From: CBDCXE01 sp965223725 [NCBI: Nitrospinota bacterium]
GTDB taxonomy: Bacteria; Nitrospinota_A; UBA7883
DNA: 64,000 nucleotides
Assembly (NCBI GenBank): GCA_965223725.1
Contig: CBDCXE010000001.1
Coordinates: 310,001 to 374,000, forward strand
Reading direction: 5' to 3'
Positions 16,263 through 25,862 of this stretch are shown here, in pieces. Numbering within the stretch: the first letter of the stretch is position 1; every line of letters begins with the position of its first letter. The notes beneath the pieces are model-generated. The model was not told the DNA's origin, did no database searches, and saw nothing but the letters and a program-made list of their open reading frames with translations. A program made the position numbers and the translations under genes.

Positions 16263-17120
16263 TCAATCAAATCGCTTAGCGTTAAATCGCATTAGCTCTA
16301 AATAGTTCATCCTCCCCGGCGCCCCTCCAATAGGATCAATAGTGACCACTTCTACACCGGTTTCCGCAGCAATAGTCTCGCCCAACGCTTTGGAAAACTG
16401 CGGCTCTACCATAACAGCTATAGCGCCTGACTGCTTCATTTCCTTTACCAAACGAACCATATGCTTCGCCGAAGGCTCTTTACCGGCAGATTCTTCTATA
16501 ACACCAACAAGTTCAAGATTATAGCGCCGGGCAAAATATTCCCAGGAGTTGTGATATGTAACAAATCCACCTTTCACATCATCAAGCATGCCTTTGATCT
16601 CATTATCCAGAGCTTCCAGCTCCTTTATATAGCTATCGGTCCGGCTTTTTATTTCCTGGGTATGATCAGGCAATTTTTTTATCAGCTCGTTTGCCAGCAT
16701 TTTTGTCACATCAATCATAATTACAGGGTCAAGCCAGTAATGGGGATTGACCGTATGATGATGGTCATGACCATCGACGTCATCATTTTCTTCAATGACC
16801 GAATGAACAACACTGGAACAATCAACTATCGCAGTTTCTACACCGGCTGAATCTATCATGCCACCCAGCCAATGATCCAACGACAGCCCAACCTTAACGA
16901 CCATATCGGAGTCTGCGATCGTCCGCATATCTCCAGGTGTGGGCTCATAGGTGTGGGGGCCTTGCCCCGGGTCGAGCAGTGTCGTCACTTCCACCAGATC
17001 GCCGCCGACATTTTCAACAACATCCGCCAACGGGAATATTGTAGCAGAAACATTAAGCCGTCCAGCGCCAGCGGGCGCAGCTATTGCAAATATTATCAAC
17101 AATATTATAGTTATGCGCAT
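16263..17120 (-). CDS. znuA: Zinc/manganese ABC transporter substrate-binding protein (ZnuA-like)
   Basis: From the ATG at 17120 the 285-residue protein starts with a signal peptide (RITIILLIIFAIAAPAGAG); a TTG 12 codons upstream is an alternative start with no better site. It is a cluster A-I metal-binding protein: ATIFPLADVVENVGGD, the first His in GPHTYEPTPGDM, a His/Asp-rich loop (DDVDGHDHHHTVNPHYW) and the second His region in VTYHNSWEYFARRY, ending with Asp in VVTIDPIGG. It would capture Zn(II), or possibly Mn(II), in the periplasm for a ZnuBC-type importer. The permease and ATPase genes are not adjacent, and I see no clear Zur operator. The His-rich loop favours zinc. Confidence 0.88.
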   Translation of the reverse strand: MRITIILLIIFAIAAPAGAGRLNVSATIFPLADVVENVGGDLVEVTTLLDPGQGPHTYEPTPGDMRTIADSDMVVKVGLSLDHWLGGMIDSAGVETAIVDCSSVVHSVIEENDDVDGHDHHHTVNPHYWLDPVIMIDVTKMLANELIKKLPDHTQEIKSRTDSYIKELEALDNEIKGMLDDVKGGFVTYHNSWEYFARRYNLELVGVIEESAGKEPSAKHMVRLVKEMKQSGAIAVMVEPQFSKALGETIAAETGVEVVTIDPIGGAPGRMNYLELMRFNAKRFD

Positions 17121-17310
17121 AGAGTAAAATGATAAAACATAATATGAAAAATGCAACCGTACATGACAAACAATACTCTAGAAGTTTCTGAAACGCCAGC
17201 TTAATTCAGCCCACAGAAATTGCTTTGACATATCGATATATTAGGTAATAATACAAGCATACGCTGTACATATCGGTTTCTGGGTATACTGCTCATAGGG
17301 AGGGTAGATA

Positions 17311-19707
17311 ATGGGTAATCATAATAAATTACGGTTTATCACTTTCAGCATGTATATGCACTTTCACCCTGTAAAGCTGCTTATTACCCTTGCTATGTGC
17401 GCAATAGTCATACCATCCAACACCGCTGCCGCAACCTACAATGTCACCACAACCTTGGACCCGCCTCCTGGCGCTTGCTTACCTGCCGACTGTTCATTGC
17501 GGGAAGCCATAGGCGCTGCAAACTCTGACGCTGGTGGGGATATTATCAACATACCTGCGGGATTATATCGTATTCACAGGGCCGGGCCGGATGAAGACGC
17601 TAACCTTACCGGTGATTTCGATATAGTAGAAAGCGTCGCCATAGTAGGCGCCGGGGCCGGCTCCACTATCATCGATGGCAACCTGCTTGATCGTGTATTC
17701 CATATCCCTGGGGCGGCGACGGTTGTATCCATATCCGGCCTTACCATACAAAACGGCGTCAGTCAGGGCGGGGGTATTCAGCATCGATCCGGCACGCTGA
17801 ATATTGCCAATTCCGTGATAAGAAATAACACGTCTGGCTTTGGCGGGGGCGGTATATTCAACGACACGGGCACTATCAATATAACCAATTCCACTATCAG
17901 CGGCAACACCGCCGTCGCAGGGGGTGGGATTGAAAATTATGATGGTGTGGTAGTCATAACGAATTCAATAATAAGTGGTAATAAGACGATAGGTAACGAC
18001 GGTGGCGGCATTTACAACGACAATAATACAGTCAAGTTAGTCAACTCCACTGTCAGCGGGAACGTGGCAAGGAACGGCGGTGGCATAACCATTTACAACG
18101 GTCAATTAATAATTATCAACTCAAAGATTAAAAACAATTCGGCCACCACAGCGGGTGGCGGTATTTATGGTTTTGGCAGTTACACTACTCAAATCGAAAA
18201 TGCTTCCATCAGCGCCAACAATGCCAACGCGGGTCCTGGTGGCGGCGTTTATTTCAATAATGGTTTGCACATAATCAGCAAGACCACTATCAACGATAAC
18301 TCCGCGGCCAATACGTCGGGCGGCGTGTATAACAATGCAGGTACGGCGAGCTTTGTAAACAGTACAATAAGCAATAATACCGCCACGTTTGGCGGCGGAG
18401 GAATAAAAAACCATAGCGGCAGCGGTTTGTATTTATATAATTCCACCATAACAAAAAACACTTCCACATTTGGCGGCGGAGGTGTTGAAAATTCGGGCAC
18501 AGTCTGGTCGCACAGTAGTATAGTTGCAAACCAGACAACCGGCGGCGATTGTAATGGCGCTTTGAATTTCACCAGCTATAGCATGGATAGCGATAGCACC
18601 TGCGGTTTCACGGGGACTGGTGATATACAGAACGCTAATCCTCGGTTGGGTCCTTTGGCTTACAACGGTGGGCGGACGAAGACGCATGCTTTGTATGCCA
18701 GTTCTCCTGCTGTGGACAAGGGGTCGTGCGTCAACGCCACCGACCAGCGGGGTGTGTTCCGCCCTATCAGCCGGTGCGATATCGGGGCGTACGAAGTCAG
18801 CAACGCGCCCAACGACTTCAACGGCGATGGCAGGTCGGATGTGTTGCGCAAGTATATCCCGGATGGCCGCACCGTTGTCTGGACCATGGCTGGCCGCACT
18901 GTGGCGCTGGCTCAATGGACTTCCATGTTCAACAATCTCAACTGGGAGGTGGTGGGTTTTGGCGACTTCAACGGCGACCGTAAGATCGACATCCTGTGGC
19001 GCTACAAACCGGACGGTCGTACCCTGATCTGGTTCATGTCGGGCAAAACAGTGCTGGGCGCGCAATGGACCTCGCTGCATTTCAACAACAACTGGGCAGT
19101 GTCTGGTGTGGGGGACTCCAACGGCGATGGCCGCGCTGATGTGGTCTGGCGCTACAAGCCTGATGGCCGAACGTTGATCCGGTTTATGTCTGGCAGCACT
19201 GTGGCGGCCAGCCAATGGACGACGATGTTCAACAATATTAATTGGGCTGTGGCAGGTGTTGGTGATTTCAACAACGATGGCCGTGTAGACATCCTCTGGT
19301 TGTACAAGCCTGACGGCCGGACGTTGCTGTGGACGATGTCTGGCAGCACTGTGGCGTTGGTTCAATGGACGACGATGTTCAATAACCTCAACTGGGAGAT
19401 CGTTGGAGTGGGGGACGTCAACAACGACAGCAAGCTGGATATATTGTGGCGTTACAAGCCGGACGGGCGTACGCTGATCTGGTTCATGAACGGCAATGTT
19501 GTGTTGGGTGTTAAATGGACGTCGATGTTTTTCAATAACAGTTGGGCTGTGGCCAGGCTGGGCGACCACAACGGCGACCGGCGGTCGGACATATTGTGGA
19601 AATACAAACCAGACGGTCGGACATTGCTGTGGACCATGTCCGGCAGCACAGTAGCCGCCAGCCAATGGACAACAAAACTGTATAACAACCAATGGACCGT
19701 GGAGTAG
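17311..19707 (+). CDS. Exported CSLREA beta-helix protein with six FG-GAP/VCBS-like repeats
   Basis: The 798-residue protein follows a strong GGGAGGG site before its ATG. A long signal peptide ends in SNTAAA, then comes the CSLREA domain (ADCSLREAIGAANSDAGGD), then about 300 residues of right-handed beta-helix built from repeats with the pattern INSTIxGNxAxxGGGIxN. The last 300 residues hold six approximately 49-residue repeats, each with an Asp-rich loop (DFNGDGRSD type), LWRYKPDGRTL, QWTSxF and NNNWxV. Such Asp loops bind calcium in FG-GAP or VCBS propellers. It is presumably a surface or secreted adhesin-like or polysaccharide-binding protein. A possible promoter TTGACA (17225-17230) with AATAAT at 19-bp spacing lies upstream. 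The tandem neighbour has the same C-terminus. Confidence 0.88.
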   Translation: MGNHNKLRFITFSMYMHFHPVKLLITLAMCAIVIPSNTAAATYNVTTTLDPPPGACLPADCSLREAIGAANSDAGGDIINIPAGLYRIHRAGPDEDANLTGDFDIVESVAIVGAGAGSTIIDGNLLDRVFHIPGAATVVSISGLTIQNGVSQGGGIQHRSGTLNIANSVIRNNTSGFGGGGIFNDTGTINITNSTISGNTAVAGGGIENYDGVVVITNSIISGNKTIGNDGGGIYNDNNTVKLVNSTVSGNVARNGGGITIYNGQLIIINSKIKNNSATTAGGGIYGFGSYTTQIENASISANNANAGPGGGVYFNNGLHIISKTTINDNSAANTSGGVYNNAGTASFVNSTISNNTATFGGGGIKNHSGSGLYLYNSTITKNTSTFGGGGVENSGTVWSHSSIVANQTTGGDCNGALNFTSYSMDSDSTCGFTGTGDIQNANPRLGPLAYNGGRTKTHALYASSPAVDKGSCVNATDQRGVFRPISRCDIGAYEVSNAPNDFNGDGRSDVLRKYIPDGRTVVWTMAGRTVALAQWTSMFNNLNWEVVGFGDFNGDRKIDILWRYKPDGRTLIWFMSGKTVLGAQWTSLHFNNNWAVSGVGDSNGDGRADVVWRYKPDGRTLIRFMSGSTVAASQWTTMFNNINWAVAGVGDFNNDGRVDILWLYKPDGRTLLWTMSGSTVALVQWTTMFNNLNWEIVGVGDVNNDSKLDILWRYKPDGRTLIWFMNGNVVLGVKWTSMFFNNSWAVARLGDHNGDRRSDILWKYKPDGRTLLWTMSGSTVAASQWTTKLYNNQWTVE
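18811..19704 (+). repeat. Six-unit propeller repeat block, copy 1
   Basis: Six repeats of about 149 bp encode the C-terminus of the CSLREA protein. Asp-loop variants in order are DFNGDG, DFNGDR, DSNGDG, DFNNDG, DVNNDS and DHNGDR. The DNA around the KPDGRTL part is nearly the same from unit to unit. Confidence 0.85.
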
Positions 19708-19764
19708 TTGCATACTATATGGACTGATTAAAGAATAACCAAGTAATTAGATAATATTATTTTC

Positions 19765-19779
19765 CGGGCGCTCAGCCCG
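19765..19779 (+). promoter_or_regulatory. Small GC hairpin just before the next ribosome-binding site
   Basis: CGGGC and GCCCG flank a five-base loop. The hairpin ends 15 bp before the ATG at 19795 and abuts its GGGAG site, so it might influence translation or mark the boundary between the two tandem paralogues. Confidence 0.35.
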
Positions 19780-19794
19780 TTGGGAGATAGATAA

Positions 19795-22700
19795 ATGTGT
19801 CAAAATCATAAAACCAGCTTTTATACTTCTTATAAACTCATATTCACTCATTCTGTGGTTCTGCTGGCATTAATGGCGCTATGCCTTGTGGCGGCGCCTT
19901 CCTATGCCACAACTGCGGAATCGACCAAGGCTATGGTGTCGCGGTCGATGATGAAAACGCCGATGCTGTTCGAGCGGAACATAGGTCAGGCGCATGAAGA
20001 TATCGATTTCATTTCCCGCGGATTCGGGTATAGCGTCGGGTTGTCCGAGGGGGGAGTTGCGTCTATCCGTCTGAACAGGGCCAGCGATAGCAGTACAAAA
20101 TATCTGCGGATACGTCCTGTTGGGGCGACTGGTTCCAGAGCGTCTGGCGCGGAGAAGCATCAGGCGAAGTTTAATTATTACAAAGGTTCTGACCGGAGCA
20201 AATGGGTGACGGGGGCGGAGTCGTACCGGAAGGTGCGATACGGCGATATCTATCCCGGCGTTGACCTTGTCTATTACGGCAACCAGAAGCGTTTGGAATA
20301 CGATTTTGTGGTGGCTCCCGGGGCCGACCCTGATGTGATTGGTTTATCGTTTGAAGGTAGCAGGAGTGTGTCGATAGATGAAGATGGTGATCTTGTCCTT
20401 GGTTTTGCTGATGGTGAGGTATTGTTCCAGGCTCCTGTTACGTATCAGGAGAAGGATGGCAAGCGGGTGGAGGTGGCAAGTGAATATGTAGTTGGCAAGG
20501 ACGACCGTGTATCGTTCCGGGTAAGCGATTATGACAAAACGGCGTCGTTGATCATCGATCCTATACTGACCTTCTCCACCCTGATCGGGGGTGGGGCGAC
20601 CGATGAAAGCCATGCTATAACGGTGGACAGCTCTGGCAATGTATGGATAACAGGAAGGACCGCTAATGATACGATAGCTCCGATAGTCAACTTCCCGATA
20701 ACAAATGGCTTACCTCATAACGGCGGCTATGATATTTTCGTGACGAAGCTGAGTCCCGCCGGGGTCATTCTTTTCTCCACTTATGTTGGTGGGCTGAAAG
20801 AAGACTTTAGCCGTGCCATAGTGTTGGACAACTTCGGCAATATCTGGATAACAGGGCAAACTCAATCAGCCAATTATCCAGTGACCAATGGCTCTACGCA
20901 CCAAGGCGGCAATTACGATGCATTCGTGACGAAGCTGAACTCGAGCGGAGTGGTTACTGTTTCCACCCTTCTCGGTGGCGGCAATTGGGATATCAGCCGC
21001 AGCATAGCGTTGGATGGCTCCGGCAACGTATGGATCACCGGTAACACTTTGTCAACCAACTATCCAGTGACCGACGGCTCCACGAACAAAGGCTCCCATG
21101 ATGTGTTCGTCACGAAGTTGCGCCCTTCCGATGGGTTCCGGCTCTTTTCCACATTTATCGGTGGAGGCTCCAATGAGTTTGGCAACAGCATAGCGGTCAG
21201 CTCCGCGGGGGCTGTATGGGTAACAGGACAAACCAGGAAAGATGAGGTTGTCCCTATTGTCAACTTTCCAGTGACCGATGGCTCCACCCATAAGGGCGAA
21301 CATGATGTATTCGTGATGAAGTTTAACCTGGCTGGCGCAAAACTGTTCGCAACAATTATCGGCGGGCAAAACAATGACCGCGGCAACGACATAACGGTGG
21401 ATGGCGCGGGTAACGTATGGGTCACTGGAGGTACTAACATAGATTTGTCTCCGCCCATCGTCAATTATCCAGTGACGGATGGCTCCACGCATAATGGCGG
21501 CAGTGATGTGTTCGTCACGAAGTTAAACAATGCCGGGGCCGTTCTATTCTCCACCATGTTTGGTGGTGGAAGTGAGGATTCAAGCAATGCCATAGCGTTG
21601 GACAGCATTGGCAACATTTGGCTGACCGGTTCGTCTCATGCAGACACTTTTCCGCCCATAGTCAAATTCCCCACCACCGATGGCTCCTCACACAAAGGTG
21701 ACACCAATGATGTGTTTGTGGCAAAGCTCAGCGCTGCCGGAACAATGACTTACTCTTCATTATTTGGCGGCGAATCTCATGACGTTGGTCGTGGCATCGC
21801 AATAGATGGCGCTGGCAACCCCTGGATTACCGGAACTTCACTTGAAGATATAATAGCTCCCATAGTCAATTTTCCGACGACTGATGGCTCCATGCATAAA
21901 GGTAGCAATGATGCATTCGTGACGAAGTTGTCCAGGCCGCGCTTCGCCGATTTCAACAACGATGGCAGGTCGGATATTTTGCGAAAATACAAACCGGATG
22001 GGCGGACCCTGGTATGGACAATGTTCGGCAGTACAGTAGCCTCTGCTCAATGGACAACGCAGTTCCTCAATACCAACTGGAAAATTGTGGGTATAAGGGA
22101 TTTCAACAAGGATGGCAAGGCGGATATTTTATGGCGGTATAAACCGGACGGCCGGACATTAATCTGGTTCATGGAGGGCAAAACTGTGCTGGGCGCGCAG
22201 TGGACCTCCCAATTTTTTAACAACAGCTGGCAAGTTGCACAGGTCGGCGACTTCAACCGTGATGGCCGCGCCGACATATTATGGCGCTACAAACCGACTG
22301 GACGTCCGTTGGTCTGGACTATGTTTGGCAGTACCGTTGTATCCATACTGTGGGTCTCGCAAAATTTTAATAATAATTGGAAGGTAATTGGAGTCGGAGA
22401 TTTTAACAGCGATGAAAAAATGGATATATTATGGCGCTACAAACCGGATGGCCGCACCCTGATCTCGTTCATGTCTGGCAATATTGTATTAGCAAGCCAA
22501 TGGACATCAAAGTTTTTTAACCTAAATTGGGAAGTGGCGGGTATCGCAGATTTTAATCGCGATGGCAGGTCGGACCTGTTTTGGCGCTACAAACCAGATG
22601 GGCGTACCCTGGTCCGTTTTATGTATGGCAGCACGGTCATCGCCACTCAATGGACTTCACAATTTTTCAATATCAATTGGAGTGTTGCCCGATTAGGTGA

Positions 22701-22842
22701 CTACAACGGCGATGGGAAATCGGATGTATTGTGGCTTTACAAGCCAGATGGCCGCACCCTGGTTCGGTTTATGTCTGGCAGTACAGTAATCGCCACTCAA
22801 TGGACATCGATCCAATATAACACCAACTGGACGGTGGAATAA
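19795..22842 (+). CDS. Exported SBBP-repeat protein with six FG-GAP/VCBS-like repeats
   Basis: The 1015-residue protein has GGGAG before its ATG and a signal peptide ending near CLVAAPSYATT. Residues of about 45-250 form a domain like DUF7948 (opening MLFERNIGQAHEDIDFISRG, then SYRKVRYGDIYPGVDLVYYG), which usually precedes SBBP repeats. Seven SBBP beta-propeller repeats follow (FSTLIGGG ... IAxDxxGNVWITG pattern). From about residue 718 the same six Asp-loop repeats as in the preceding gene are present. Two linked propeller-like modules in one exported chain suggest a surface or secreted binding protein. No sortase, PEP-CTERM or type IX sorting signal is seen, so the shared C-terminus itself could be the attachment or export module; this is inference. 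Confidence 0.88.
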   Translation: MCQNHKTSFYTSYKLIFTHSVVLLALMALCLVAAPSYATTAESTKAMVSRSMMKTPMLFERNIGQAHEDIDFISRGFGYSVGLSEGGVASIRLNRASDSSTKYLRIRPVGATGSRASGAEKHQAKFNYYKGSDRSKWVTGAESYRKVRYGDIYPGVDLVYYGNQKRLEYDFVVAPGADPDVIGLSFEGSRSVSIDEDGDLVLGFADGEVLFQAPVTYQEKDGKRVEVASEYVVGKDDRVSFRVSDYDKTASLIIDPILTFSTLIGGGATDESHAITVDSSGNVWITGRTANDTIAPIVNFPITNGLPHNGGYDIFVTKLSPAGVILFSTYVGGLKEDFSRAIVLDNFGNIWITGQTQSANYPVTNGSTHQGGNYDAFVTKLNSSGVVTVSTLLGGGNWDISRSIALDGSGNVWITGNTLSTNYPVTDGSTNKGSHDVFVTKLRPSDGFRLFSTFIGGGSNEFGNSIAVSSAGAVWVTGQTRKDEVVPIVNFPVTDGSTHKGEHDVFVMKFNLAGAKLFATIIGGQNNDRGNDITVDGAGNVWVTGGTNIDLSPPIVNYPVTDGSTHNGGSDVFVTKLNNAGAVLFSTMFGGGSEDSSNAIALDSIGNIWLTGSSHADTFPPIVKFPTTDGSSHKGDTNDVFVAKLSAAGTMTYSSLFGGESHDVGRGIAIDGAGNPWITGTSLEDIIAPIVNFPTTDGSMHKGSNDAFVTKLSRPRFADFNNDGRSDILRKYKPDGRTLVWTMFGSTVASAQWTTQFLNTNWKIVGIRDFNKDGKADILWRYKPDGRTLIWFMEGKTVLGAQWTSQFFNNSWQVAQVGDFNRDGRADILWRYKPTGRPLVWTMFGSTVVSILWVSQNFNNNWKVIGVGDFNSDEKMDILWRYKPDGRTLISFMSGNIVLASQWTSKFFNLNWEVAGIADFNRDGRSDLFWRYKPDGRTLVRFMYGSTVIATQWTSQFFNINWSVARLGDYNGDGKSDVLWLYKPDGRTLVRFMSGSTVIATQWTSIQYNTNWTVE
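21946..22839 (+). repeat. Six-unit propeller repeat block, copy 2
   Basis: The Asp loops read DFNNDG, DFNKDG, DFNRDG, DFNSDE, DFNRDG and DYNGDG. Unit 3 has KPTGRPL where the others have KPDGRTL. The block aligns end to end with those at 18811-19704 and 41071-41966 and all three finish with a W-[TS]-[VI]-E terminus. Confidence 0.85.
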
Positions 22843-22945
22843 CGTAATATTTGAAGACGCTCCACATATTGTTGAACAGCAACTGCGTGAGCGCTGGTAT
22901 CACATGACGCGACAGAACAGCGCTTCCCTGTTCTGAGCAGCGACG

Positions 22946-23884
22946 CTAAGGGTAGAGGGATTTAGGGTCTTCATGCATGGCCAGCAGGAGTATAGCCTTT
23001 TGCATATGGAGCCGGTTTTCCGCTTCGTCCCATACAACTGAGTTTGGGCCGTCGAGCGCCTCGGCGGATATCTCCTCACCACGATGCGCCGGCAGGCAGT
23101 GCATCACCATGGTATCCGGCTTTGCTTTTGTTATCAGCTCCTGGTTGACCTGGTATCCGGCGAAATCGGCCCGGCGTTTCTCCGCTTCGTCGTCCTGGCC
23201 CATGCTGATCCATGTGTCGGTATAGACGACATCGGCGTTCTGAACTGCGTCAACAGGATCAGTCCCCACATCGATCTTCGACCCGGTATCTGCCGCTATT
23301 TTGAGCGCTTTATCCACAACGGTCGATTCCGGACTATACCCGGCCGGCGTCGCAATGGACAGGTCGATCCCGGTCAGCGCCGCGCCCAGCAGCCACGATT
23401 GGGCCACGTTGTTGCCATCGCCGATATAGGCGACCTTGATTCCATCCAGCGAGCCACGTTTCTCGTGAATGGTGAAAATATCAGCCAGAATCTGGCATGG
23501 GTGATATTTGTCGGTCAATGCGTTGATCACCGGAATATCCGACACGCTGGCCAGCTCTGTCACTTGCTGGTGTTCATATGTCCGTATGACCAGCCCATCG
23601 AGATATCGGGAGAAAATCCGCGCGGAATCGGCCACGGTCTCGCCCCGGTTCATCTGCAGGTTCTGCCCTTGCAGATAGACCGGATGACCGCCCAGCTGGA
23701 CCATACCGACCTCGAACGAGATTCTGGTTCTGGTGGATGATTTATAAAACACCATACCGAGGGTTTTACCGGAAAGATGGCCAGATCCTTCAGCCGGGTT
23801 TAATTTCAGCCGGGCCGTGGCCTGCATCAGCCACTCTATATCTTCCCTGCTCAAATCGGTAAGCTGGAGCAGGTCCTTTTTCAT
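22946..23884 (-). CDS. argF: Ornithine carbamoyltransferase
   Basis: The 312-residue enzyme joins carbamoyl phosphate to ornithine to give citrulline in arginine synthesis. The carbamoyl-phosphate loop KSSTRTRISFEVG (about residues 49-61), the HQQVTELA region, the ornithine-binding DTWISMGQD and the HCLPAHRGEE motif with its catalytic Cys are all in place. Its ATG overlaps the argD stop by 4 bp, so argD and argF are co-translated. An inverted repeat (CAGAACA/TGTTCTG, 22913-22935) beyond the stop could end the transcript but lacks a T-run. Confidence 0.97.
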   Translation of the reverse strand: MKKDLLQLTDLSREDIEWLMQATARLKLNPAEGSGHLSGKTLGMVFYKSSTRTRISFEVGMVQLGGHPVYLQGQNLQMNRGETVADSARIFSRYLDGLVIRTYEHQQVTELASVSDIPVINALTDKYHPCQILADIFTIHEKRGSLDGIKVAYIGDGNNVAQSWLLGAALTGIDLSIATPAGYSPESTVVDKALKIAADTGSKIDVGTDPVDAVQNADVVYTDTWISMGQDDEAEKRRADFAGYQVNQELITKAKPDTMVMHCLPAHRGEEISAEALDGPNSVVWDEAENRLHMQKAILLLAMHEDPKSLYP

Positions 23885-25068
23885 ACGCCCAAAACTTTGC
23901 CTATGATATTCAGCGCCTTATCCAGCTCTTTGCGGGTCACGTTCAACGGCGGGAGGAGGCGGATCGTGGTTTCGTTGGCGCAATTGACCAGCAAGCCAGC
24001 GGCGGCGCAACCATCGACCACAGAAGCGCAAGGGGTTGTAAGCTCCAGCCCGATCATCAGCCCCATACCGCGCACTTCTTTGATGGAAGAGACGTTGCTT
24101 TTCATTCCATTCAGCTTGATTATTGCATATCGGCCCAGTTCGCGCACATTCTCCAGCAGCTCATCCTTCGACAGCTCCTCCAGCGCAGCAAGGGCGCCAG
24201 CGCAGACCACCGGGTTGCCCCCGAAAGTGGCGGCGTGCGACCCTGCGTCCAGATATTTGGCGATTTCCGGTTTGGCGAACATGGCGCCCATGGGCAGACC
24301 GTTGGCGATACCTTTGGCCATGGTGACGATATCCGGCTTGATCTTGTAATGCTCGAAGGCGAACAGCCGTCCTGTTCTGCCGAATCCCGACTGAACCTCA
24401 TCAAGAATGAGCAACGCCTTTTTGGATGAGCAAAGTTTGGCCAGCTTCTGCATAAAAGCAGCGCTCGGCACACGGACACCCGCCTCGCCCTGCACAGGCT
24501 CAACGATGACTGCGCAAGTCTTTGCATTCATTGCCTTTTCCACAGCCGCTAGGTCACCAAACGGCACATGCTTGACGCCAGATAGCATCGGACCAAACCC
24601 ATCTTTAAATTTGCTATCCGCAGTCATGGATAAAGCGCCCATGGTGCGGCCATGAAAAGCGCCATCGAAGGCGATGATCTCTGTCTTCTTTTTATCAAAT
24701 TTTTCAATAGAATAGCGCCGCGCCAGCTTCAGCGCCGCTTCGTTGGCTTCGGTCCCGCTGTTGCAGAAGAAGACCTTGCCTTTATACATTTTCTCCACCA
24801 GCGCCTCGGCCAGTTGCGATTGCGGCTCGGTATAAAACAAATTCGAAGTGTGCATCAGCTTGCCCACCTGCTTCTGTATAGCCTTGTTAACAGGCGAGAA
24901 ACAGTGGCCCAGGTTGCAGACGGCCAGCCCGGTAACAAAATCGAGATATTTTTTCCCCTCAGCGTCCCAGACAGAAGAGCCTTTTCCTTTTACCAAAGCC
25001 ACAGGGTTGCGGCTATAGTTCTGAGTCAAATTTTTGTTCGCCAGATCGATGATTTCCTTGTTGCTCAT
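23881..25068 (-). CDS. argD: Acetylornithine aminotransferase
   Basis: The 395-residue PLP enzyme converts N-acetylglutamate semialdehyde to N-acetylornithine, using glutamate as amino donor. Landmarks include VWDAEGKKYLDFVTGLAVCNLGH, the substrate loop FCNSGTEANEAALKLAR, GAFHGRTMGALSMT, the LILDEVQSGFGRTG motif with the PLP-binding Asp, and the Schiff-base Lys in TMAKGIANGLP. It is first in a two-gene unit with argF and divergent from the lipoprotein gene at 25216 over a 147-bp gap. In many bacteria the same enzyme also serves lysine synthesis. No Arg operator can be named here. Confidence 0.96.
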   Translation of the reverse strand: MSNKEIIDLANKNLTQNYSRNPVALVKGKGSSVWDAEGKKYLDFVTGLAVCNLGHCFSPVNKAIQKQVGKLMHTSNLFYTEPQSQLAEALVEKMYKGKVFFCNSGTEANEAALKLARRYSIEKFDKKKTEIIAFDGAFHGRTMGALSMTADSKFKDGFGPMLSGVKHVPFGDLAAVEKAMNAKTCAVIVEPVQGEAGVRVPSAAFMQKLAKLCSSKKALLILDEVQSGFGRTGRLFAFEHYKIKPDIVTMAKGIANGLPMGAMFAKPEIAKYLDAGSHAATFGGNPVVCAGALAALEELSKDELLENVRELGRYAIIKLNGMKSNVSSIKEVRGMGLMIGLELTTPCASVVDGCAAAGLLVNCANETTIRLLPPLNVTRKELDKALNIIGKVLGV

Positions 25069-25215
25069 TCTGTAATTCCCTAGCTGAGATTCTTTTTTTA
25101 CCTGCTAAATCAGATAAATATATAGTAAACTATGCAAAAGGGCGGTATTGTAACCTAAATAGCGCATTTTTTCAATGGTAAGTGTCGTATACTATAAAAA
25201 AGCGATAGTGTCGAT

Positions 25216-25860
25216 ATGCGTAAATCATATTATACAACACGGTTTTTCACTATAACAATCATCGCCACCGCTCTGCTTCTGACCGCATGTTCCCAAAAAC
25301 GTTACCTCACCCCGTTCGAGAACAGCAGCACCCGGCAGAGCGGCCCATATTATCAGGTGACAAGGGACAATCTGTCGTTCGCCGTCGAGCCGCTGGTCTG
25401 GCGCCCCGGCAGCAAGGGGCAGCATAGCAGCAAGCGTCTGCCGGTCTGGGTGGTGATCGCCAATGGGTCTGACAAACCGATCGAGGTGAACAGGAGCCAA
25501 TTCACACTCAAGGACCATCGGCTGTCGCAGTTCAGGCAATGGACACCTGCCGGCTTTTTTATGGCGTTTCGCGGGTCGAATTTCAGCTTTTTCTATGCGG
25601 GGCCGTTCCCGTTTTACTGGTACCCAAGCTATAAAAGAGATATCGTCCCGGACCGGATGGAGTATCGCCAGCTGGGCAAAATGAAATCAACCGACCGGTC
25701 GCTGCTGCCGGAGGTGATGTTGCAGCCGGGCGACTCCATATCAGGAACGCTGTTTTTCGAGGCGCCCAACGGGATGGACCGGATATACACCATCAGCTGG
25801 CGGCCGGATCGGGAAAGTAACAGGAAATATCAAATTATTTTTTCGGTCAGGACCGCCTGA
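25216..25860 (+). CDS. Hypothetical lipoprotein
   Basis: The 214-residue protein has a lipoprotein signal (ITIIATALLLTAC, lipobox LTAC). The mature part is beta-rich and contains a FFYAGPFPFYWYP aromatic stretch and the conserved-looking LLPEVMLQPGDSISGTLFFEAPNG, which resembles the DUF4352-type immunoglobulin-like sandwich used to describe effects of ligand binding in envelope lipoproteins, but the match is weak. It ends 2 bp before the stop of the convergent pilin-like gene. Function unknown. Confidence 0.75.
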   Translation: MRKSYYTTRFFTITIIATALLLTACSQKRYLTPFENSSTRQSGPYYQVTRDNLSFAVEPLVWRPGSKGQHSSKRLPVWVVIANGSDKPIEVNRSQFTLKDHRLSQFRQWTPAGFFMAFRGSNFSFFYAGPFPFYWYPSYKRDIVPDRMEYRQLGKMKSTDRSLLPEVMLQPGDSISGTLFFEAPNGMDRIYTISWRPDRESNRKYQIIFSVRTA

Positions 25861-25862
25861 CA

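Noticed and set aside
18433-19713. 426-residue minus-strand open frame with repeats
   Set aside because: It is antisense to the six-unit repeat block of the CSLREA protein. The apparent repeats only mirror those of the real gene.
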